Part shown: positions 1 to 9,457 of the stretch, piece after piece
Numbering within the stretch: position 1 is the first letter of the stretch
Layout of the letters: the number at the start of each line of letters is the position of its first letter
Origin: CAWGOF01 sp963824225
GTDB lineage: Bacteria > Acidobacteriota > Polarisedimenticolia > Polarisedimenticolales > Polarisedimenticolaceae
Assembly: GCA_963824225.1 (NCBI GenBank)
Contig: CAWGOF010000001.1
Span: 434,001-498,000 of the forward strand
DNA length: 64,000 bases
Direction: 5' to 3'
Position numbers and translations under genes: made by a program
Notes under the pieces: model-generated
Databases searched by the model: none
Told to the model about the DNA's origin: nothing
The model's input: only the letters and a program-made list of their open reading frames with translations

Positions 1-60
1 CAGCTCGACGATCCGCCGGATCGTCGAGCTGACGTCGGCGACGAGAATCGTTCGTTGCAC
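1..60 (-). CDS. Response regulator receiver protein, N-terminal fragment (runs off left edge)
   Basis: Only the first 20 codons are present. Read from a GTG at 60-58, they give a short beta-strand (TILVAD) followed by SSTIRRIVEL. This is the typical start of a CheY-like receiver domain, in which the acidic residue after ILV belongs to the acidic pocket around the phosphorylated Asp. A GAGGGA sequence sits about 6-8 bases before the GTG and supports that start. The gene follows the mutase gene stop (80-82) by about 20 bp on the same strand, so co-transcription is likely. Output domain and target cannot be judged. Confidence 0.55.
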   Translation of the reverse strand, partial: MQRTILVADVSSTIRRIVEL

Positions 61-79
61 GTCGTGGTCCCTCGGCCGC

Positions 80-2099
80 TCAGTCGATCGACCGCGGGTG
101 GATGTTCGTCCGGACCCATTCCACGATGTCGGTGGTCGATGAGCCCGGCGTGAAGATCGCGCGCACGCCGCCGGCGACGAGCGCGGGAATGTCCTCCTCG
201 GGGACGATTCCGCCGCCGAACACGGCGATGTCCGCCGCCCCACGCTCGCAGCAGCTCGAGCACGCGGGGGAACAGGTAGTTGTGCGCGCCCGAGAGGATC
301 GACAGCGAGATCGCGTCGACGTCCTCCTGGATCGCGGTCTCGACGACCATCTCCGGCGACTGATGCAGTCCGGTGTAGATCACCTCGAAGCCGGCGTCGC
401 GGAACGCGCGGGCGATGATCTTGGCCCCACGATCGTGGCCGTCGAGCCCGACCTTTCCGACCAGCAGGCGGAGTCGTCGCGCGGCTCGCTCCATCACAGG
501 ACCGAGACCTCCTGGTACGTGCCGAACACCGGCACGAGCGCCTGACACGATCTCGCCCACGGTGCGCGTAGGCCCGCACGGCGTCGAGCATCGGCGGGAT
601 GAGGTTCGTCCGACCCTCGCCGGCCGCGGGCGAGCGCGGCCAGCGTCGTCGCGGACGCGTCCCGCGTCCCGGCTCGACTTGACGCGCTCGCCAGACGCTG
701 CGAGCTGCTCGCGCTCGGCCTCCTCGCCGATGCGCAGGAGCTCTGGCCGCGCCTCGCTCGTCGAGCGGTAGCGGTTGACGCCGACGATCGTCTTGTGGCC
801 CGCGTCGACCTCGCGCTGGTAGCGGTACGACGCGTCGGCGATCTCCTTCTGCGGGAAGCCGGCCTCGATCGCCGCGACATCCCGCCCAGCGCGTCGATGC
901 GCTCGGATGTAGTCCACGGCCTCGCGCTCCATCCGGTCGGTCAGCGCCTCGACGAAGTACGAGCCGCCGAGCGGATCGACGGTGTTGGCGACCCCCGACT
1001 CCTCGGCCAGGATCTGCTGCGTCCGCAGCGCGACCGTCACGGCCTCGCTCCGACGGCAAGCGCCAGCGCCTCGTCGTAGCGAGTCGGTGTGCAGCGACTG
1101 CGTCCCACCGAGGACGCCGGCCAGCGCCTGGATCGTCACGCGCACGATGTTGTTGTACGGCTGCTGGGCGGTCAGCGAGCACCCGGCGGTCTGCGTGTGG
1201 AAGCGCAGCATCCACGAGCGCGGGTTCTTCGCGCCGAACCGGTCGCGCATGACATGCGCCCACATCCGCCGTGCGGCGCGCATCTTGGCGATCTCCTCGA
1301 AGAAGTCGTTGTGCGAGTTGAAGAAGAACGACAGCCGCGGGGCGAACGTCGTCGACGTCGAGTCCCGCCGTCGATGCCCGCCTGGACGTACGCCGATCCG
1401 TCGGCCAGCGTGAACGCGAGCTCCTGCACCGCCGTCGATCCGGCTTCGCGGATGTGGTAGCCGGAGATCGAGATCGTGTTCCAGCTGCGGCACATTCTGC
1501 GCGGCCCAGGCCATGAGGTCGGTGATGATGCGCAGGCTCGGCCGCGGCGGATAGATCCATTCCTTCTGGGCGATGTACTCCTTGAGGATGTCGTTCTGCA
1601 GCGTGCCCGCGAGCGCGTGCGAACGGCACGCCCTGCTGCTCGGCGACCGCGAGGTACATCGCGAAGAGCACGGCGGCCGGAGCGTTGATCGTCATCGAGG
1701 TCGACACGCGGTCGAGCGGGATCCCGTCGAACAGGGTCTCCATGTCGGCCAGCGTGTCGATCGCCACGCCCTCTCGGCCGACCTCGCCGCGGGCCAGGGG
1801 ATCGTCGCTGTCGCGGCCCATGAGGGTCGGAAGGTCGAACGCGGTCGACAGGCCGGTCTGGCCGTGGTCCAGCAGGTAGCGGAACCGCTCGTTCGTCGTC
1901 GCTCGCGGTGCCGAACCCGGCGAACTGGCGCATCGTCCAGAGTCGGCCGCGGTACATCGTGGCGTGGATCCCGCGCGTGAACGGAAACTCGCCCGGAGCC
2001 TCGCTCGTCCGCGGAGCCGAGATCGTCCCGGGTGTAGAGACGCTCGATCGGCATCCCCGAAACGGTCGTGAAATCGCGCTCGCGCTCGTCGAACCCCAT
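80..2099 (-). CDS. Methylmalonyl-CoA mutase, catalytic plus B12-binding domain (frameshifted)
   Basis: Adenosylcobalamin-dependent mutase interconverting methylmalonyl-CoA and succinyl-CoA. Read across several frame changes, the N-terminus carries SGMPIERLYT, TRGIHATMYRGR and WTMRQFAGFGTA. The middle has ISISGYHIREAG, LAFTLADG and NTVDPLGGSY. The C-terminus is a cobalamin-binding domain with the base-off motif DGHDRG, then TGLHQSPE and SLSILSGAH, ending in VRTNIHPRSID. Single-chain fusion of catalytic and B12 domains fits the bacterial large-subunit type. The span equals about 670 codons, near family size once indels are allowed for. Breaks lie near 2000, 1880, 1650, 1480, 1340, 1060, 880, 640 and 250 (approximate). 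I read them as sequence errors because every conserved block survives. The start is uncertain: ATG at 2099, or TTG at 2138 just after the hpf stop. Confidence 0.9.
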
Positions 2100-2153
2100 G
2101 AGCGTCAGAAACTTACCAGTGCAGCGGCCCAGGGTCAAGACGACGGGCGGACC

Positions 2154-2711
2154 TCAGAACTCGGGCTGCACCAGAGCCAGGCTACCGTCGCGCTGGCGGT
2201 ACACCACGGCCACCCGATCCGTCTCGGCGTCGCGGAACACCAGGACGTCCTCCGTCGTTCCCTCGAGCTCGCACAGCGCGTCCTCGAGCGTCAGCGGCTT
2301 CAGCCGGTATCCATCGCGGCGCACGATGCGCGGCGGCCCGTCGGTGCCGGCGCTCGAGTCCTCGGGGGACGCATTGGCCTCGATCGCCGCTGCGACGTCC
2401 GGGCTGCGCGGGCCACGGCGCTGCTTGTGCGTCGTGACCTTCTCCTTGTGCTGCAGGGCCTGGCGCTCGATCTTGTCCGCGACCTCGGCGATCGACGCCC
2501 GCAGGTCGAGGGTCTCGTGCGTTCCGGAGAACAATCCGGTGCGGGACTTGACCTGGATCTCCGCGAACTGACGATGCTTCTCGATCCCCAGGACGACATG
2601 GACCTCGATCGGTCCATCGAGCAGCCGCTCGAGCTTGGCCAGCTTCTCCTCGGCGAACTCGCGCAGCTCGGGTGTGATCTCGAAGTGTCGGCCGGTCATG
2701 TCGAGTTGCAT
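2154..2711 (-). CDS. hpf: Ribosome hibernation promoting factor, long form
   Basis: Intact 185-residue protein. The N-terminal ~100 residues form the ribosome-binding beta-alpha-beta-beta-beta-alpha fold (TGRHFEITPELREFAEEKL at the start, Lys/Arg-rich stretch near residue 95). After a variable linker the last ~45 residues form the dimerising C-terminal domain (VFRDAETDRVAVVYRQRDG). This makes it the long form that pairs 70S ribosomes directly into 100S dimers in stationary phase. It follows rpoN by about 35 bp on the same strand, a widespread arrangement, and precedes the mutase gene. An AGGAGTG-type ribosome site lies just before the ATG. Confidence 0.93.
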   Translation of the reverse strand: MQLDMTGRHFEITPELREFAEEKLAKLERLLDGPIEVHVVLGIEKHRQFAEIQVKSRTGLFSGTHETLDLRASIAEVADKIERQALQHKEKVTTHKQRRGPRSPDVAAAIEANASPEDSSAGTDGPPRIVRRDGYRLKPLTLEDALCELEGTTEDVLVFRDAETDRVAVVYRQRDGSLALVQPEF

Positions 2712-2745
2712 CGAAGCACTCCTTTCGCCGGGCCGGCGGCCCGGC

Positions 2746-4183
2746 TCACGAGAACGATTGCCGGCGCGAGCTGGACGACGGGATCTTGAGCTCCTCGCGG
2801 TACTTGGCCACGGTGCGCCGGGCGATCTGCAGGCCGTCCCGGGTCAGCAGATCTACGATCGCCGAGTCCGACAGCGGATGACGCGGATCCTCGGCCCCGA
2901 TGATCCTTCGGATCTTGTCCTTGACCGTCAGCGACGACACGTCCGCCTCGCCGCGCGTGGACGACGATCCCGCTGTGGAAGAAGAATCGCATCTCGTACA
3001 CGCCGCGATGGGTGTGCATGTACTTGTTGTTGACCACGCGGCTGACCGTCGACTCGTGCATCCCGATGTCGTCGGCCACGTCCTTGAGCACGAGCGGCCG
3101 CAGACGCTCGATGCCGAAGTCGAGGAACTAGCTCTGGAACTTGACGATCGACTCGCGCGACCTTGTAGATCGTGCGCTGGCGCTCTTCGAGGCTCTTGAT
3201 CAGCCGGAACGCCGAGCGCAGCTTGTTGCGCACGTATTCCTTCGCATCGGCCGCGGTCTCGGCACCTCGCGCTCGACCATGCGCCGGTAGACCGGGCTGA
3301 TGCGCAGGCGCGGCAGGCCGTCCTCGTTGAGCACGATCTGGTATTCGTCGTCGATCTTCACCACGTAGACGTCGGGAACGACGTAGGGCTGCTTCTCGGC
3401 GTTGTACTTCTGGCCGGGGCGCGGATCGAGCCCGCGGATGATCTCGATCTCGGCCTGCAGATCCTCCAGGGTCGAGGGCCAGCACCTCGGCGAGCTCCTT
3501 GAACCGCCGGTTCTGCAGCTTGTCCATGTGGTACCGCACGATCGTCTCGGCCGGCGTTCCGTCTGTCCCAGATGGTCGAGCTGCAGGCACAGGCACTCGA
3601 CGAGGTCGCGGGCCGCGACACCGACGGGTCGAACCCCTGGACCAATCGCAGCGCCTGCTCGACCTCGCTCGCGCGGGAACGCGACCCATGCTGCTGGATC
3701 TCCTCAACGCTGGCGCGCAGGTAGCCGTCCTCGTTGAGGTTGCCGATGATCGCCCGGCCGATCTGCGCCAGCGTCTCGTCCGAGGTCGCCATGTCGAGCT
3801 GCCAGACGAGGTGGTCGGCCAGGCTCGGGACGTTCGTCAGCGTGGTCTCGAACGACGGCAGGTCCTCCCCGACCTCGCGGGGCGGTGCGCGGCGCGTAGC
3901 TGCTGTCGACGTCCTGGAAGTACGACTCGTAGTCGATCTCGTCGAACGGGTCGGGCGCGTCGCTCTCCTCGGGGCTCGGCCGCCTGCTCGGCCTCCTTGC
4001 GCTCGCTCGGTGCTTCGGTCCTCGATCTGCCTCCTCGAGCACCGGGTTCTCGAGCATCTCCTGCTGGATTTCCTCGACCAGCTCGAGCTTGGACATCTGC
4101 AGGAGCTTGATCGCCTGCTGCAGCGACGGCGTCATGACGAGCCGTTGGCTCATGCGGACGCTCAGTTTCTGCTCGAGGGCCAT
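2746..4183 (-). CDS. rpoN: RNA polymerase sigma-54 factor (frameshifted)
   Basis: Alternative sigma factor for -24/-12 promoters that need AAA+ activators. The Gln/Leu-rich region I is clear at the start (MSQRLVMTPSLQQAIKLLQMS, split here as MSQRLVMTPS and LQQAIKLLQMS), followed by an acidic linker. The HTH core is visible as MHESTVSRVVNNKYM, then RGVYEMRFFF. The RpoN box is ARRTVAKYREEL near the C-terminus. The span equals about 479 codons, the normal length. Frame changes occur near 4015, 3895, 3690, 3570, 3480, 3270, 3140 and 2960 (approximate). No motif is lost, so I take them as sequence errors. The gene sits between lptB and hpf, the conserved order. Confidence 0.93.
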
Positions 4184-4199
4184 GCAGCGTCAGCTCGCG

Positions 4200-4964
4200 T
4201 CAGTGCAGCTTGAAGTGCTCACCGAGATACACCCTCCGAACCTCCGCGTCTGCGGCGAGATCGGCGGGGGTCCCGTGCCGGAAGATGCGACCCTGGCTGA
4301 TAATATATGCGCGATCCGTGATCTGCAAAGTTTCCCGCACGTTGTGATCGGTGATCAGCACGCCGATCCCCTTCTCCTTCAGCCGGACCACGATGCGCTG
4401 GAGATCGTGGACCGCGATCGGATCGATCCCGGCGAACGGCTCGTCGAGCAGCATGTAGCGCGGCTCGCTGGCCAGCGCGCGGGCGATCTCGGCGCGCCGG
4501 CGCTCGCCACCGGAAAGGGAGTAGCCGCGGGAGCGCGCGATCGCGGTCAGGCCGAACTCGTGCAGCAGCTCCTCGCAGCGCTCACGCCGGCGCTCGACGG
4601 TGGCGCGCCGCAGCTCGAGGATCGCGAGCAGGTTCTCCTCGACGGTCATGCGCCGGAAGATCGACGGCTCTTGCGGCAGGTAGCCGACGCCGCAGCGGGC
4701 CCGCAGATACATCGGCATGTGGGTCACGTCGGTGCCATCGAGCACGACGGCGCCGCGCCGTGGCGGCACGAGACCCAGGATCATGTGGAACGACGTCGTC
4801 TTGCCCGCGCCGTTCGGTCCGAGCAGACCGATCACCTCACCCGGACCGATCGCCACCGAGACCCCGTCGACGACCACACGCCCGTTGTACTGCTTGACCA
4901 GTCCGCGGGCTTCGAGACCCGCGGGTCGATCCGGCTCGGGCGTGCCCGTCTCCGCGTCCGTCAT
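4200..4964 (-). CDS. lptB: LPS export ABC transporter ATP-binding protein
   Basis: Intact 254-residue ABC ATPase powering lipopolysaccharide extraction from the inner membrane with LptF/LptG. Walker A GPNGAGKT is at about residues 49-56, the signature LSGGERRR at about 150-157, Walker B MLLDEP at about 171-176, and the switch His in LITDHNVRE. YLPQEPSIFRR after the Q-loop and GYSLSGGE are LptB-typical. The ATG at 4964 is chosen because GAGGGAG lies seven bases upstream; the frame stays open further back to 5279 but that part lies over lptCA. It follows lptCA by 34 bp and precedes rpoN by 16 bp. LptF and LptG are not in the window. Confidence 0.95.
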   Translation of the reverse strand: MTDAETGTPEPDRPAGLEARGLVKQYNGRVVVDGVSVAIGPGEVIGLLGPNGAGKTTSFHMILGLVPPRRGAVVLDGTDVTHMPMYLRARCGVGYLPQEPSIFRRMTVEENLLAILELRRATVERRRERCEELLHEFGLTAIARSRGYSLSGGERRRAEIARALASEPRYMLLDEPFAGIDPIAVHDLQRIVVRLKEKGIGVLITDHNVRETLQITDRAYIISQGRIFRHGTPADLAADAEVRRVYLGEHFKLH

Positions 4965-4998
4965 CGGCGCTCCCTCGGCCACCACGGCGCCGCTACGG

Positions 4999-6951
4999 TC
5001 AGCCACCGCGGATCCGGGCCGGGGTTCGCGGCCCCGGCTCCACCTCAAGCGTACCAAGGTCGAGTCGGTAGCGCAGGACTCGTCCGGTCGTCGTGGCCGT
5101 CGGGGTTCCCACGCGCCGCACACTCGCCGGTGTGTTGTCGCCGAACAGGCGCACCGTGCTCTCCGCCGGCCGGTACTCCAGCCGGTCGCCCGTGCCCACG
5201 TGCAGGTCGGTCGTCCCGCTCGACGCGGCGCGGAACTCGATGCGCACCGATCCCGCGGCGTCGATGGCCTGCACTCCACCGGCGTCGGCGAGCGCGATCT
5301 CGACGCGGTCGGCCTCGACCCACCCCTCGGTGAAGGACGCGCGCACGCGGCCGCTGTACACGCCGACCCGCCGGCGCTCGTCGTAGTCCAGGCGCTCGGC
5401 TGTGACCTGCAGGAAGTCGTCGGCCGAGACGGTGTTGCTCGCAGAGTCGCGAGGAATCCGCGTCGTCACGTGACCCCGGGCACTGAGTGTGCGCGCGGCC
5501 TGGTCCAGGTCGAGCTCGTCCGCGGACAGGCTGCGCTCGCCCTGCCAGCCCCGCACCCCGTCGCGCAGGAACACCCGGGCGCCCGACTTCTCGCTGCGCA
5601 GCGATCGGGCGACGAACGACACCGCCGTGTCGCCGCGGAACAGCCCGGAGACCGGCACCGCCGCGCCACCGCTCGCGTCGGCCGGCAGGAGCGTGGCCTC
5701 CACACGATCCTCGGCCTCGAGCGTTGCTCCACGCGCGTCGGTCCTGATACGCGAGGCTGCGACGCGGGTCCGATCGCGGGCCAGGCGTGCCTTGCGCGGC
5801 TCGAGGGCCGTCAGTTCGATCGTGCCGCCGTTGGGCCCCGGGTCGAACGTTCCGGCGTCGGCCTCGGCGCGCGTGCCCTGGGAGTCGAACCGGACGTGTC
5901 CGTCCGCGTGAGCCGCGGAGAGCGCGAGCGTGCGATCCGCGGAGGCGTCGAGCTTCTCGGCGGAGAGCCACGCCGGGGCGCCGGCGACGGTCGCGCGCAG
6001 GTACGCGCTGCCCGCCGCGCGTAGCGTGAAGCACGCGCACTTCGTGTCCCACGCGACGTCGATTCGATCCGCCGAGATCCGTTGGTCCCCGCGCACGAGC
6101 GTCGCATCGCGATCGAGCAGCGCACGCGACGGGCGTCCCGCGTCGTCCCATTCCGCGTCGATCGACGCCGCTCCCAGATCGACGTACACGTCGCCCGTCG
6201 TGCGCACGCGAGCCTGGGATTTGCCGCGCGACTCCACACGGCGCGGCCGGCCGTCGGCCGTGCGCCACACGTGCAGCGTGTCGGCCGAGAAGCGCTCGAG
6301 CCCGCGCTCGCCCGTAACGGCGCCGCGCAGCTCGACGTCGCGCACGCCGTCGTGCAGGAGCGCGGTCTGAGCGCGCGCGCGCCCGCCGCCTTGGTCTTCG
6401 AACGTCGGCTCGCGCAGCTCGCTCGGTCCGCCGCGCAGGTCGTAGCGCAGTCCGGCCGCGCGGCCGCGGACCCCCGGACCGTCGAGCGCGACCTCCCCGC
6501 CCGATTCGGCGATCCCCGCCACCTCGTCGAACTCGATCGACGGCAGGGAGAACCGCAGTTCGTCCTGCGGGTCGAGGACCACGACCTCGTCGCGCACGTG
6601 GATCCGGCGCTCCCCGGCCGGGCCTTCCACGTCGGCCGACCGCGCGTGCTCGACGAGGAGCGGTCCGCGGTCGGCGCGCGCGATCGCCAGGCGCTCGACG
6701 TTCTCGAGATGGTAGCCGCCGCCGGGGCGCTCCTCGAGCAGCCCGGCGCGCGCATCGAGCGCGGTCTTTCCGTCTTCGAGCCACCGACCCTGGAACCCCT
6801 TCCCCGATCGGCCGTTCGGCAGATCCGTGACCTCGGGCAGGACGTGCGCCGACGGTCGCTCGCGGAGCGACACGACGACGAGGGTCAGGAACACCAACAG
6901 CGCGGCGGGCAGCATGGCCCGCAGGACTCGAATGCGCGCCTGGGCCGTCAT
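4999..6951 (-). CDS. Fused LptC/LptA-like (OstA-domain) LPS-transport protein
   Basis: Intact 650-residue protein. It starts with a short cytoplasmic segment and one membrane helix (about residues 13-29, ALLVFLTLVVVSL), as in LptC. The rest is a long beta-strand-rich region with repeated OstA/LptC-type patterns, for example VEADRVEIAL and SADRIDVAW, plus repeated LxADxLDLD strands near residues 490-570. LptC is about 190 and LptA about 185 residues in E. coli, so one chain appears to hold the LptC anchor plus several jellyroll units of the periplasmic bridge. It lies directly upstream of lptB, where lptC-lptA normally lie. The ATG overlaps the stop of the upstream enoyl-CoA hydratase gene by ATGA. 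Domain boundaries are inferred by eye. Confidence 0.75.
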   Translation of the reverse strand: MTAQARIRVLRAMLPAALLVFLTLVVVSLRERPSAHVLPEVTDLPNGRSGKGFQGRWLEDGKTALDARAGLLEERPGGGYHLENVERLAIARADRGPLLVEHARSADVEGPAGERRIHVRDEVVVLDPQDELRFSLPSIEFDEVAGIAESGGEVALDGPGVRGRAAGLRYDLRGGPSELREPTFEDQGGGRARAQTALLHDGVRDVELRGAVTGERGLERFSADTLHVWRTADGRPRRVESRGKSQARVRTTGDVYVDLGAASIDAEWDDAGRPSRALLDRDATLVRGDQRISADRIDVAWDTKCACFTLRAAGSAYLRATVAGAPAWLSAEKLDASADRTLALSAAHADGHVRFDSQGTRAEADAGTFDPGPNGGTIELTALEPRKARLARDRTRVAASRIRTDARGATLEAEDRVEATLLPADASGGAAVPVSGLFRGDTAVSFVARSLRSEKSGARVFLRDGVRGWQGERSLSADELDLDQAARTLSARGHVTTRIPRDSASNTVSADDFLQVTAERLDYDERRRVGVYSGRVRASFTEGWVEADRVEIALADAGGVQAIDAAGSVRIEFRAASSGTTDLHVGTGDRLEYRPAESTVRLFGDNTPASVRRVGTPTATTTGRVLRYRLDLGTLEVEPGPRTPARIRGG

Positions 6952-7744
6952 CGACCCGGAAACCGCGGCTCCCGCTTCTCGAGAAACGCCTGCGTTCCCT
7001 CGCGCATGTCCTCGGTCGCGAAGCACAACGCGAACAGCGCGGCCTCGGTGCGCAGGGCCTCGGATTGGGACACCTCGGCCCCCGAAACGATCGCTTCGAG
7101 CGCTCGCGCCAGGGCGAGCGGCGAGTTGCGGCACAGCTCTTCGACGTATTGCTCGACCGTCTGGACGAGCGACGCGGCGGGCACGACGCGCTCCACGAGG
7201 CCGATGCGCAGCGCCTCGGAGGCGTCGATCGTCGCACCGCGCAGGATCAAGTCGAGGGCCCGGCCGCGGCCGACGAGCCGCGCGAGGCGCTGGGTACCCC
7301 CGGCTCCGGGGATCAGGCCCAGCTGTACCTCGGGCTGCCCGAACCGCGCCGTGTCGGCGGCGATGCGCACGTGGCAGGCCAGTGCGAGCTCGCAGCCGCC
7401 GCCGAGCGCGAAGCCGTTGACCGCGGCGAGCACCGGCTTCGTCGAGCGCTCGAGCGAATCGAGCGTCTCGCTGCAGCAGCCCGCGAGAACGCCTGGGCCT
7501 CGACCGGGCCGAGCGTCGCCATCTCCGCGATGTCCGCGCCGGCGACGAACGCCTTGTCCCCCGCCCCGGTGACGACGATCACGCCGAACCGCGGGGTCGC
7601 GCGAGGGCGCGCTGCGCGGCCTGCGCCGATCTCGACGACCGTACGTCGGTTCAGCGCGTTGCGCTTCGTCGGGCCGGTTGACCGTGATCCAGGCCGCCGC
7701 GGTTCCGCGTCGTCGAACGTCAGATTCTCGAACGTCGGGCTCAT
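6948..7744 (-). CDS. Enoyl-CoA hydratase/isomerase (crotonase) family protein (frameshifted)
   Basis: Crotonase-fold enzyme, probably hydrating enoyl-CoA in beta-oxidation. Conserved blocks are KRNALN near the start, then GVIVVTGAGDKAFVAGADI (oxyanion-hole strand), ALGGGCELALACHVRIAAD, and GLIPGAGGTQRLARLVG with the catalytic-Glu region. The C-terminus is intact (EGTQAFLEKREPRFPGR). Frame changes lie near 7690, 7620 and 7480 (approximate). The span equals about 265 codons, the usual length. The ATG overlaps the upstream ATPase gene stop (ATGA), and its stop overlaps lptCA in the same way, so all three are translationally coupled. Exact substrate is unknown. Confidence 0.88.
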
Positions 7745-8523
7745 GGCGCTCCGCTCTCCGGAGCGACGCTCCGCAGGTTGGCGCGCATGACCCAGCTCCG
7801 GTAGTCGTTGCCGGCCACGCGGACGATCTGGCACATCTCGTACAGCCGCGACATCAGGGCGTCGCCGAGCCGCTCGCGCAGCGTGAGCGCCGCGTCGGCC
7901 GTGCGCCCGGACGCACGCGCCGGCGGCTCGTCCCCCGGTGCGAGGTTCGTGGTCAGGATCAGCGGTAGCTCCTGGTTGTACCGGGCGGTGATCAGGTCGT
8001 GCAGCACGTCGCGGCCCCACGGCGTGGTCCGGCCCGCTCCGAGATCGTCGAGGACCAGGACCTCGACGTCGAGTACGGGCGCCAGAACGTCGGACTCGCT
8101 CCGACCCGCCGCGTCATCGAACGTCGACTGGAGCGCCTTGAGCAGCTCGCGCTGCTCGCAGAACAGCACACGGGCGTTCTTGCTCCGCGACCAGCGTTCG
8201 CGCCAGCGCGACGGCCAGGTGCGTCTTCCCCGTGCCCGGTGGGCCGACGAACAGCAAACCGCGGCCGTGCTCGATCGCCGGCCATGCCGCGGACCCACTG
8301 CCGCGCCTCGCGGCAGCGCGATCTCGTGGCTCGGGTTGTGGACCTCGAAGTTCTCGAACGTGCAGTGGTCGTAGCGCCGCGGGATGCGCGGCGCTGCGCA
8401 GCAGCGCGCTCCGGTGCGCTCGGCGGCGTCGCACGAGCACGAGCGGCGGTCACCGGACGCCGTCCTCGTGGCTGCGGAGCTCGAACCCGGTCCCGCGGCA
8501 GCGTCGGGCAGCTCGCCGCGCAT
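7741..8523 (-). CDS. DnaC/IstB-like AAA+ ATPase with N-terminal zinc-type motif (frameshifted)
   Basis: AAA+ ATPase of the DnaC/IstB/DnaA superfamily, probably a replication helicase-loader-like protein. The N-terminus reads CRGTGFEL, a zinc-ribbon-like CxGTG block seen in bacterial DnaC-like proteins. YDHCTFENFEVHNPSH follows, then Walker A GPPGTGKTHLA, Walker B VLVLDDLGA, sensor 1 LILTTNL, and an arginine-finger region MSRLYEMCQIVRV. Frame changes lie near 8490, 8400, 8305 and 8190 (approximate). No transposase gene is nearby, which argues against an IstB transposition helper. It starts 15 bp after the sigma-factor stop and overlaps the crotonase gene by ATGA. Confidence 0.8.
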   Translation of the reverse strand: MRGELPDAAAGPGSSSAATRTASGDRRSCSCDAAERTGARCCAAPRIPRRYDHCTFENFEVHNPSHEIALPRGAAVGPRHGRRSSTAAVCCSSAHRARGRRTWPSRWRERWSRSKNARVLFCEQRELLKALQSTFDDAAGRSESDVLAPVLDVEVLVLDDLGAGRTTPWGRDVLHDLITARYNQELPLILTTNLAPGDEPPARASGRTADAALTLRERLGDALMSRLYEMCQIVRVAGNDYRSWVMRANLRSVAPESGAP

Positions 8524-8538
8524 CCTCGTCGCTCCGCC

Positions 8539-9399
8539 TCAGTTCAGGTAGCCGCGCAGCTGCTGGCACTTCTGCGAGCGGTGAAGCTTGTCGAGCGCCT
8601 GGGCCTCGATCTGGCGGATGCGCTCGCGCGACAGGTTCATCATCTCGCCGATCTCCTTGAGCGTCTTGGGCTCGGCACCGTCGAGGCCGAAGCGCAGGCG
8701 CAGGACGCGCTCCTCCTTGGCGTCGAGCTCGCCCAGCGGCCTGCCGCAGCAGGCCGCGCAGCGAGTTCTTCAGCAGGACGAGGTCGGCCGCCGGGATCGT
8801 GTCCTGCTCGAGCTTGTCCGACAGGTGGAAGTCGTGCTCCTCGTCGATCAGCGCGGAGAGCGAGATGTTGTCGTCGGACACCTGGAGCAGCGTTGGTGAC
8901 CTCCTCGACCGTGACCTCCATCTTCGTCGCGATCTCCTCGGTCGAGGGCGAGCGCTTCAGCTCGGTGCGCAGGTTCGCCTGGGCCTTGCCGATGCGGTAC
9001 AGCAGGTTGGCCTGCTTCTGGGGCAGGCGGAACGCGCCGCTCTGGTCGGACAGCGCATGGATGATCGCCTGGCGGACCCACCACACCGCGTAGGTGATGA
9101 ACTTGACGTTCTTGTCCGGGTCGAAGCGCTTGGCGGCCTCGATCAGGCCGATGTTGCCCTCGTTGATCAGGTCGAGGAACGACAGGCCGCAGCCGCGGTA
9201 GCGCTTGGCGTACGACACGACGAAGCGCAGGTTGGCCTCGACGAGACGCCTGCAGCGCCTGCATGTCGCCCTTCTGGATCCGTTGCCCGAGCTCGCGTTC
9301 CTCCTCGGCGGTCACCCGCGGGAGGCGCGAGATCTCCTTGAGGTACTTCTTGAGGGATTCGGAGCCGGAGCTGCGGACCTCTTCGCGGTCGTGTTCCAT
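8539..9399 (-). CDS. RNA polymerase sigma-70 family factor, short RpoD/SigA-type (frameshifted)
   Basis: Sigma factor of about 287 residues with regions 1.2 to 4.2 but without the long region 1.1 and spacer of E. coli RpoD. Region 1.2 reads SLKKYLKEISRLPRVTAEEE. Regions 2.1-2.4 include LSFLDLINEGNIGLIEAAKRF and TYAVWWVRQAIIHAL (each given in part). Region 4.2 ends with LSRERIRQIEAQALDKLHR. That helix-turn-helix matches recognition of TTGACA-type -35 boxes, which are abundant in this window. Frame changes lie near 9250, 8890 and 8745 (approximate). A strong extended -10 (TGCTATACT) precedes it. It is either the primary sigma factor or a close group 2 paralogue; another rpoD elsewhere cannot be excluded. 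Confidence 0.88.
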
Positions 9400-9421
9400 T
9401 CGGCTCCCGACGAGGAGCGGG

Positions 9422-9430
9422 AGTATAGCA
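9422..9430 (-). promoter_or_regulatory. Extended -10 promoter for the sigma-70 gene
   Basis: The minus strand reads TGC-TATACT, a good extended -10 element, about 23 bp before the ATG of the sigma-factor gene. No convincing -35 box lies 16-18 bp upstream, as is common for extended -10 promoters. It sits in the 58 bp between hsp20 and the sigma gene. Confidence 0.5.
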
Positions 9431-9457
9431 CGGGGCCGTTCGGGGTCCGGAGTTCGG

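Noticed and set aside
6952..7134. Longer start for the LptC/LptA protein
   Set aside because: It overlaps the conserved C-terminus of the enoyl-CoA hydratase; the ATGA overlap at 6951 is a better start.
7741..8523. IstB transposition helper of an IS21-type element
   Set aside because: No IstA transposase or terminal repeats nearby, and the gene is coupled to housekeeping genes on both sides.
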